In this document: piece after piece, positions 47,701 to 53,218 of the stretch | Numbering within the stretch: position 1 is the first letter of the stretch | How the letters are laid out: the number at the start of each line of letters is the position of its first letter | Origin: Thalassorhabdus alkalitolerans | GTDB lineage: Bacteria > Bacillota > Bacilli > Bacillales > Marinococcaceae | Reading direction: 5' to 3' (one strand) | DNA length: 53,218 nt | NCBI RefSeq assembly: GCF_042656585.1 | Contig: NZ_JBHSPG010000003.1 | Translations under genes and position numbers: made by a program | Notes under the pieces: generated by a model | Told to the model about the DNA's origin: nothing | The model's database searches: none | What the model saw: the letters and a program-made list of their open reading frames with translations, nothing else

Positions 47701-48261
47701 TTATTTACTTTTTTGATTTAAGTACCGATAAAAAGTAGCACGGCTCATCCCTGTTGCCTCCAATATCTCCTGAATACTGTACTCCTTACTATCATACATT
47801 TTAAAGGCCAACTCCAAATTGGATTGGTCTTTTTTTGGTCTGCCACCTTTTCTTCCCCTGGCTCTAGCTGCATCTAACCCTGACTTCGTTCGCTCTGAGA
47901 TAATGTCACGCTCAAATTGGGCGAGTCCACTGAAAATAGTAAATACTAGTTTTCCCATTGCCGTCGTTGTATCGATGTTTTCATTTATGGAAACGAAGTT
48001 GACCCCTTTTTCCTGGAAGTCATTGATCAGATCCACTAAGTGTTTTGTACTTCGACCTATCCGATCGAGTTTGTAAACAACAACCGTATCTCCTTCACGA
48101 AGATATTTTAGCATTTCATTAAAAGCTGGCCGGTCTTTTTTGGTACCAGTGACTTTTTCTGAGTAAATATTTTTTTCTTCCACTCCATATTTTTTTAACG
48201 CATCAAACTGCATATGTAGATTTTGATCTTTTGTACTCACACGAGCATACCCAAATAACAT
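47701..48261 (-). CDS. Serine recombinase (resolvase/invertase family)
   Basis: 186 residues, standard length. Catalytic region 1-125: YARVSTKDQNLHMQ with nucleophile Ser about 9, YKLDRIGRSTKHL with active arginines (about 64-71), FERDIISERTKSGL, then a hinge with ARGRKGGRPKKDQ and the C-terminal helix-turn-helix EYSIQEILEATGMSRATFYRYL. It can resolve plasmid multimers or invert segments. A probable res area lies just upstream. A broken relative is at 44484 and a third one's tail at 48732. Confidence 0.93.
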   Translation of the reverse strand: MLFGYARVSTKDQNLHMQFDALKKYGVEEKNIYSEKVTGTKKDRPAFNEMLKYLREGDTVVVYKLDRIGRSTKHLVDLINDFQEKGVNFVSINENIDTTTAMGKLVFTIFSGLAQFERDIISERTKSGLDAARARGRKGGRPKKDQSNLELAFKMYDSKEYSIQEILEATGMSRATFYRYLNQKSK

Positions 48262-48299
48262 TTTTTGTAACTCCTTTTTGATTTCCTTACTACTATATT

Positions 48300-48460
48300 A
48301 TCAAAAAGGGTAAATAAAGGATATATTGAAACTTAGATTTTGATATGTCTTTTGAAACTGAAAATCTGCCAAAAACCAAAAAATAGAGTAAGTTTTTTAA
48401 GGATGATAGATCGTTATCAAAAACGAACGTTTTCGATAATATAGTCTTGATTGTCATCGT
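48300..48460 (-). other. Probable recombination (res-like) region of the serine recombinase
   Basis: AT-rich with repeated GATAT...GAAACT words (48319-48332, 48341-48359) and AAAACGAACGTTTTCG (about 48419-48434), an inverted repeat. Located upstream of the recombinase, where res subsites normally lie. Confidence 0.45.
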
Positions 48461-48542
48461 TGGAAATAATTGAATAATTTATATATTTGTGTCAAATTAT
48501 ATTTAGAATAAATAAAATTTGTATATAGTAAAGGAGAGTCCT

Positions 48543-48707
48543 ATGTCTGCATATGAAAAAGCGTCAAGTGTTTTGCTCTCTGGTTTGTATTATGAAATAA
48601 AGAGAAACATAATGCGAGGAATCTTATCTGATAACATGAAAAGTGAATTAGAATTAATACATAAAGTAGCTAAACAAAGAGGTCTGTATTTGCCGAAAGA
48701 TTTTTAA
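48543..48707 (+). CDS. Small hypothetical protein
   Basis: 54 residues from the ATG at 48543, AAAGGAGAG before it. MSAYEKASSVLLSGLYYEIKR and a helical rest, ends GLYLPKDF. No signal. Not recognised. Confidence 0.55.
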   Translation: MSAYEKASSVLLSGLYYEIKRNIMRGILSDNMKSELELIHKVAKQRGLYLPKDF

Positions 48708-48731
48708 AATTGTAGCCAGATCCGGCTCTCA

Positions 48732-48890
48732 ATGGCCACCGAAGGCTATAACTTATATAAAATGCATAGCTTGGCTGTGAAGCTTTATAAAGAGAGCAAC
48801 CATACGGTAAGTGAAATTTGTAAGATAACTAGCGTACCTAGGAGTTCTTTTTACAGAAGATTTAACTCGGAAAAGATTAATATACTTTAA
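48732..48890 (+). pseudogene. C-terminal helix-turn-helix piece of another serine recombinase
   Basis: 52 codons: LAVKLYKESNHTVSEICKITSVPRSSFYRRF matches the Hin-type helix-turn-helix (xSIxEIxxxTGxSRxTFYRxL). No catalytic domain remains. It is the third recombinase-related sequence within 4.5 kb and the only one on the plus strand. Confidence 0.7.
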
Positions 48891-49011
48891 CTTTAAGAGC
48901 ATGTATTTAAATGGTGTCTTTTTCGTTATGGGATTTCTTTAACTATCGGAGCAGTTTAGTCAAAATGCTATAATAAATAATTCTAATTTATATTAAGGAG
49001 CCTTTATTATT

Positions 49012-50005
49012 TTGGATGCAAAATATATTAATTTTCACGAATTTGGCAGTCCTAAAGATGTGTTAAAAATTGAATATAAAACCATTGAACCACCAAAAGA
49101 TAATGAAGTGCTTGTTCGAATGTTGAGCGCGTCCTATCAATCCTTCTGATTTAATTCCAATTAGAGGGGCATATTCTCATCGAGTTTCTTCACCTAATAT
49201 TCCTGGTTATGAAGGAGTTGGGATTGTAGAGGAGGTAGGTCCTTTAGTGACAAAAAGCCTTATTGGTCAACGGGTTTTACCTTTGCGTGGGGAAGGTACA
49301 TGGCAAGATTTTGTTAAAACAACAGCAGAATTTGCCGTCCATATACCTGATTCTATTGATGATTTTACTGCATCACAAATGTATATTAATCCCGTTACAG
49401 CGTGGGTGGTTTGTACGGAAATTTTAAAGTTAAGACCAAATGATGTTTTATTGGTTAACGCATGTGGTTCTTCTATTGGGCATATTTTTGCCCAATTATC
49501 AAAGATTTTAGGTTTTCAATTGATTGCAGTGACTAGAAATAATAAGTATACAGAGGAGTTACTTCATCTCGGTGCTTCTAATGTGATAGATACCTCTATA
49601 AGTCGTCTAAATGAAACCGTTATGGAGTTAACAAGTGGAATTGGGGCCGATGCTGCCATTGATTCTGTTGGAGGTTCGGATGGAAACGAATTGGCTTTTA
49701 GTGTCCGCCCTAATGGATATTTTTTAACAATCGGTCTATTATCAGGGGTACAAGTAAATTGGGAAGAAATTGTAAATCAAGCAAAAGTGAATGCGAATAT
49801 GTTTCATTTACGGCATTGGAATAAAAATGTCTCAGCAAAAAAATGGCAAGAAACTTTTAATCATATAATACGGCTAATAGAGGCGAAGAAATTATGTTTG
49901 ATGATGGTCGATTCTAGGTATGACTTGTCGGATTTCAAAAAGGCAATTGCTGCTGTTGAATCTTCTAATAAAACAAAAGGGAAAATATTTTTAACAAGTC
50001 ACTGA
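49012..50005 (+). pseudogene. Quinone oxidoreductase-like (zinc-free MDR family) gene with one frameshift
   Basis: TTG start behind AAGGAG. The first 40 residues (INFHEFGSPKDVLKIEYKTI) end at a one-base surplus near 49130. The next frame continues PINPSDLIPIRGAYSHRV, then PGYEGVGIVEEVG through the Rossmann motif LLVNACGSSIGHIFAQLSK and the rest to 50005. Repaired length about 330, normal for the family (NADPH-dependent quinone or enone reductases). The second part alone (49247 on) has no ribosome site. May be a true pseudogene or one sequencing error. Confidence 0.85.
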
Positions 50006-50101
50006 GTCCATTCTTGTTCAACAAACGGGGAGGATAGTTTAACAAGAAAAGAAATATAATTATGATTTGATTTCATAAATGAACAGAGGGAGAGTAGTAT
50101 C

Positions 50102-50773
50102 GTGATATTTTTTGACATAGATGCAACATTACTTGACCATGACCGAGCAGAAAAAATGGGGGCAATTGATTTTTATAAGAATTTTGGAGACGAGTTAGAA
50201 CATAATGAAGCAGAATTTGTTGACTTATGGTATAACCTTTCAATAAAATATTTTGAAAAGTTTTTAACAAAAGAATTATCCTTCCAAGAACAAAGAAGAA
50301 TGCGAATTAAAGGCTTGTTTGGACATCATTTAAACAACGAACAAGCAGACAGCAGTTTCGAAAATTATTTGGATTTATATAAAAAAAATTGGTCTGCTTA
50401 TGACGACGTAATTCCTTGCTTAAAGCGATTAAACCAACAAGGATTTCGCCTTGGAATTATTAGTAACGGTGATTATAATCAACAGTTAGAAAAATTAAAA
50501 AGTATAGGGATTCATAATTTTTTTGATTGTATTATTACTTCAAGTGAAATAGGAGTGGCTAAACCAAGCCCTACTATCTTTCAAAAAGCATGTGTTCAAG
50601 CGAATGTTCAAGTACATAAGAGTTATTATATAGGTGATAGACTTGAAACTGATGCAAAAGGAAGTAAAAATGCGGGAATGGTTGGAATATGGTTAAATCG
50701 AAAAAATAACACAACACACGCAGATGTAAAAGTAATACATAGTCTCGATGAGTTAACTACGCTAGTAATTTGA
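50102..50773 (+). CDS. HAD-superfamily phosphatase (YjjG/pyrimidine nucleotidase-like)
   Basis: 223 residues, GTG start behind GAGGGAGAG. Motif I FFDIDATLLDHD (nucleophile Asp about 5), helical cap about 15-95, motif II GIISNG (about 120), motif III Lys in VAKPSP (about 158), motif IV YIGDRLETDAKG (about 183). Subfamily I. Probably dephosphorylates a small phosphate metabolite. The nucleotide-5'-phosphatase label is inference. Intact and apparently chromosomal in origin like its neighbours. Confidence 0.88.
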   Translation: MIFFDIDATLLDHDRAEKMGAIDFYKNFGDELEHNEAEFVDLWYNLSIKYFEKFLTKELSFQEQRRMRIKGLFGHHLNNEQADSSFENYLDLYKKNWSAYDDVIPCLKRLNQQGFRLGIISNGDYNQQLEKLKSIGIHNFFDCIITSSEIGVAKPSPTIFQKACVQANVQVHKSYYIGDRLETDAKGSKNAGMVGIWLNRKNNTTHADVKVIHSLDELTTLVI

Positions 50774-50950
50774 TATTTCTCTTATTAAAGTAAAGGGTGC
50801 GTTAGTTGAACAACCTACCTACATGATTAAAAAGGCCTCACGAGTGAAGAAGAAGAAGAAAACTGAGATACCTAAAGGTGTGAATGCCCAAACTTAAAAG
50901 AAAAGATCAAAGCGGATTGTTGGGTAAAACCTCAAAATAAAACAGACGTT
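50774..50950. other. Gap with degenerate sequence
   Basis: No gene seen. Short Lys-rich frames without ribosome sites. Confidence 0.35.
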
Positions 50951-50952
50951 TT

Positions 50953-50981
50953 CCCCTTGAGCATGCTTAAAGGGGGTTTTT
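50953..50981 (+). terminator. Terminator
   Basis: CCCCTT and AAGGGG around GAGCATGCTTA, then GTTTTT. Confidence 0.7.
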
Positions 50982-51083
50982 ATGTAACAGGACCTTGAGC
51001 TAAAAAGATAGTACTCTTCTACAATTAAAACCATTTCCACCGTTCGGGATGATCCTATGGCTTGTACGCAAGCAGGGTATGTA

Positions 51084-51116
51084 AAAGGAGCTCTTTCCAC
51101 CCATGAGCTCCTTTTT
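51084..51116. terminator. Terminator before the DUF3231 gene end
   Basis: AAAGGAGCTC (51084-51093) pairs with GAGCTCCTTT (51105-51114) and TTTTT overlaps its end. It serves the minus-strand DUF3231 gene. Confidence 0.8.
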
Positions 51117-51142
51117 CAATCTGGTAAGTACTATAGAGTTTT

Positions 51143-51658
51143 CTATGCCTCTTGAGTATTTGCTTGAGTATGAAGTGGAGGTAAAACCAGCCACCCTTTT
51201 TCTTTCTCCAAACGTAGAAGCTTTGAGCCTAATTGTGTTTTCTCTTGGTGGTAACGACTAAACATCATAGCAATATCTTCTCGTGTAGACTGACCGATGA
51301 CTTGACTGCAAGCTACAAGTCCCATCGCCACATCCCTTGTCAACATTGCAGCAATTTCGTTGTCGTTAAACCTAGCTCCTACCGGGATCTCTTCTATGTT
51401 TGCCTTCGGTCTTCCCGGAGGGGTTGGGGGCAGGGACACTTCATTTACTTTTAATAAATCTTCTATTTCCTGTTCTTCTTTTTTTACTCTTTGTAACGAA
51501 TCCTCGATCAATTTGGCTAGCTCTCCATCCCCCGTATGGTTGACCAAGGTTTCATAATGTGCCACAAACCCCTTCAAAGAAGATAAATAGGACCACACGC
51601 CAAATACCTCACCACAATGCAATGGTTCTGTCGATTGATTTCCACCTAATATTCCCAC
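51143..51658 (-). CDS. DUF3231-family protein
   Basis: 171 residues from GTG 51658 (AAAGGAG nine bases before). An upstream TTG at 51667 adds three residues. MGILGGNQSTEPLHCGEVFGVWSYL is the usual DUF3231 start, followed by the four-helix ferritin-like pattern with HYETLVNHTGDGELAKLIEDS. The C-terminal helices include DNEIAAMLTRDVAMGLVACSQVI and SRYHQEKTQLGSKLL. Family spread in spore-forming Bacillaceae, with double-domain and single-domain forms. Single here. Function unknown. Confidence 0.85.
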   Translation of the reverse strand: MGILGGNQSTEPLHCGEVFGVWSYLSSLKGFVAHYETLVNHTGDGELAKLIEDSLQRVKKEEQEIEDLLKVNEVSLPPTPPGRPKANIEEIPVGARFNDNEIAAMLTRDVAMGLVACSQVIGQSTREDIAMMFSRYHQEKTQLGSKLLRLEKEKGWLVLPPLHTQANTQEA

Positions 51659-51729
51659 ACACTTCAACTCCTTTTAGTAATAAATTGTCCATCTTTGGCT
51701 GATGTATGTATAAAGGAGGATGAGAAAAT

Positions 51730-52145
51730 TCATCTAACTAGATGAAAGGAAGAGGAGGTGATCACAAGAATTTCAGTAGGAGTCTGGTCAAGCAAATACA
51801 TTTTTGAGGCTATACCAAAATAGCGAAGGACCACAGCAGCCACTAACATAAAATACACGAGGAACAAAAAAACTAACGGAAAAGCGATCCATTTACTAAC
51901 AGAACCTCTAAGCAGTATTCAAAAACATTTTCACGGATGAAGTGTTTTTGCAAAGTGACACAGAAATAGACTAACAAGAGAGTAATGAAACCCGCTAAGA
52001 GAACAGTCATCCATCCATCGGAAGTATCCAGACGTAAGGCCAAGTCTCTTGGAAGCGTTAAAATTCCTACTCCAAGGCTGTAAGAAATAAGGACATAACC
52101 TAATTCAGAAGCTTTCATTTCGTATTGATGAGGTTTCGTGCTCAT
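51730..52145 (-). pseudogene. Truncated, frameshifted GerAB-type germination permease
   Basis: The start MSTKPHQYEMKASELGYVLI, with LGVGILTLPRDLALRL, is the usual opening of GerAB/GerKB permeases. After about 80 residues a shift near 51890-51900 moves the frame, in which KWIAFPLVFLFLVYFMLVAA and RYFGIASKMYLLDQTPTEI continue the family pattern to a stop at 51730. Only about 140 of about 360 residues remain. Fragment of a chromosomal gene. Confidence 0.85.
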
Positions 52146-52323
52146 TGTTTGTCACCGACTTTGATCTATAAGGTATGTGTTATATGTAGATTAAAATATT
52201 TCCTATTACTTCTTCTTATCTGTTTCCTTTCAAAATTATCTCCTTTAAAAATATTTTTAATCATGAACCTGAACTAAAGTATTCAGAGAAGGCGGAAGTA
52301 TTTAGCGTCCGTCTTGGAGGATA

Positions 52324-52353
52324 AGAGGAACCTCTGAATAAAGAGGTTCCTCT
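52324..52353. terminator. 12-bp perfect hairpin
   Basis: AGAGGAACCTCT (52324-52335) pairs with AGAGGTTCCTCT (52342-52353). Likely the terminator of the lost spore-protein gene on the minus strand. Confidence 0.6.
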
Positions 52354-52369
52354 GTGGAAGGTAAGTATT

Positions 52370-52448
52370 GTTGTTGGTTTTGCTGCTTACGCTACTGAGA
52401 TTGCTGGTTTTGTCTACGAACTTCTTGGGCGTCTGTTTCACTCGCAAA
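52370..52448 (-). pseudogene. C-terminal fragment of a gamma-type small acid-soluble spore protein
   Basis: Reads FASETDAQEVRRQNQQSQ, TAG at 52394-52392, then RKQQNQQQY. This matches the repeat FASETxAQxVRxQNQ of SspE. No start, one in-frame stop. A piece of chromosomal sporulation DNA. Confidence 0.75.
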
Positions 52449-52569
52449 TTAACTTTTTTCTAGTACGAACCAAACAAAAACTTTAAAACTACGACCTATT
52501 CAACTGTGCTAAAAATAATTATGGTAACATTTCATTTATAATTCAAACCATTTTAAGGAGAATTTCGAA

Positions 52570-53044
52570 ATGAAACTTTTACTGAAAACTAACTTTTTCC
52601 TATTAGTTGCAGCATTAATGGCATCCTAATTTATTGTAAGTCCGTCTGCAGCAGAAGCATCATGTGAAAACCCTTATAGTGGAGCGCTTGAGAAGTACAA
52701 TCCGTCGTGCGTAACACATACAGACAGCACCTATGTTTCTATCAAACGCCTAGCTTCTACGACTGGAGATCATTACATATCTGGAGTTGGCCTAGGGCAC
52801 TCAGCCATTAATGCAGGGTTAAAAACCATAGGAAGAGCTACCCATCCCGGGAGCTGTTGCTAGTTGGAGTGTAAGTGCCGTGAATTGGGCTAGTCATGAA
52901 ATGTACTTACACGCTCAAAGGATGAATATTCAAGGATGGCATGTGACGTATTCTTGGAGTTACCAACTTGATCCCTTAGCAGGTGGCGGAGGTATCCCAG
53001 TAAACAAGTGGAGAATGTTCAAGTTAGAAGCAGTCTTCCAATAA
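52570..53044 (+). pseudogene. Broken gene for a small secreted protein
   Basis: AAGGAG lies before the ATG. Signal peptide MKLLLKTNFFLLVAALMAS is cut by TAA (52627), then the same frame goes on FIVSPSAAEA (signal end) and SCENPYSGALEKYNPSCVTH to AINAGLKTIGRAT. A one-base shift near 52845 restores IPGAVASWSVSAVNWASHEM to KWRMFKLEAVF and the stop 53044. About 155 residues when repaired. Possibly a bacteriocin-like or surface protein. No family recognised. Two lesions, so not expressed as a full product. Confidence 0.65.
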
Positions 53045-53151
53045 AATTAGGTAATAATGAATGGATAATAAGTTGACCATAATGGGAAATACCTACAAAG
53101 TAAAATGACAAATAAGAACCATTCCTGTTTATAAAGGAAGTGTATTATACT

Positions 53152-53184
53152 ATGAAGAGAGAATACTTTATATTCTCTCTTCAT
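53152..53184. repeat. Hairpin at the circle junction
   Basis: ATGAAGAGAGAATA (53152-53165) pairs with TATTCTCTCTTCAT (53171-53184), loop CTTTA. The window's terminal overlap begins in this loop. Confidence 0.65.
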
Positions 53185-53218
53185 CGATGTCCTGCTAAAG
53201 TAATTTTTTCATTGTTTT
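53166..53218. repeat. Terminal direct repeat, right copy
   Basis: Identical to 1-53, see the left copy. Joining the two gives a circle of 53,165 bp. Confidence 0.93.

Noticed and set aside
1..53218. tRNA, rRNA or insertion sequences
   Set aside because: No cloverleaf, rRNA word, transposase or terminal inverted repeats typical of an IS were seen.

Overview
The window is a complete circular plasmid: its first 53 bases recur exactly as its last 53 (53166-53218), so the molecule is about 53,165 bp closed at that overlap. The host is almost certainly a low-GC, endospore-forming member of the Bacillaceae. Supporting signs are strong AGGAGG ribosome sites with many TTG/GTG starts, a Bacillus-type SOS box, lipoproteins, and broken copies of sporulation genes (GerAB permease, gamma-type small acid-soluble spore protein) and of flagellin. 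The genus cannot be fixed from the sequence alone.

Layout. 0-5.3 kb: minus-strand secreted/lipoprotein genes, two broken genes, and a MerR-type DNA-binding protein with a DUF3967-like tail, among at least eight same-direction copies of a compound repeat centred on AACCTAGGTT. 5.4-6.3 kb: an SOS-box gene, then two tandem structured RNA units with covarying stems, each ending in a terminator. 6.3-12.7 kb: maintenance block with a putative replication protein behind a leader peptide and RBS-masking attenuator hairpin, an AbrB-Doc toxin-antitoxin pair, ParA plus a small ribbon-helix-helix (RHH) partner, and a Rep_3 initiator with ten tandem iterons. 12.8-14 kb: an isolated cobT. 14.1-29.2 kb: MOBQ-type oriT, MobA/MobL relaxase and a long one-direction type IV secretion operon resembling the staphylococcal trs genes. 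This includes VirB2, VirB3, VirB4, a transglycosylase-NlpC/P60 hydrolase, a coupling protein split into membrane and ATPase genes, a VirB6-like channel, lipoproteins, and an EssB/YukC-like pseudokinase.

29.4-48.3 kb is a defence and anti-defence island: a HEPN-motif protein, an ArdC-type antirestriction operon behind a highly structured leader, a type II restriction-modification pair, a three-gene SIR2/ABC-3C conflict system, a PLD-family protein and a DUF2321 protein, with serine-recombinase genes and remnants among them. 48.7-53.1 kb is a graveyard of chromosomal fragments with one or two intact genes.

Regulation. A 16-bp palindrome AACACTATATAGTGTT and its half-sites recur at four widely spaced loci: before the 6525 gene, before parA, after the transfer operon, and at 35.6 kb. 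This suggests a plasmid-wide circuit run by the small RHH protein of the par locus, as the omega protein does on pSM19035-type plasmids. The oriT orientation predicts that the bottom strand enters the recipient with the Rep_3/par/toxin-antitoxin region first and the transfer genes last.

Strongest candidates for new biology: the MerR/DUF3967 protein with its dispersed repeats, the tandem RNA pair, the shared RHH operator network, the SIR2-ABC-3C module, the protein built of four RHH-like units next to the relaxase, and the flagellin/recombinase chimera.
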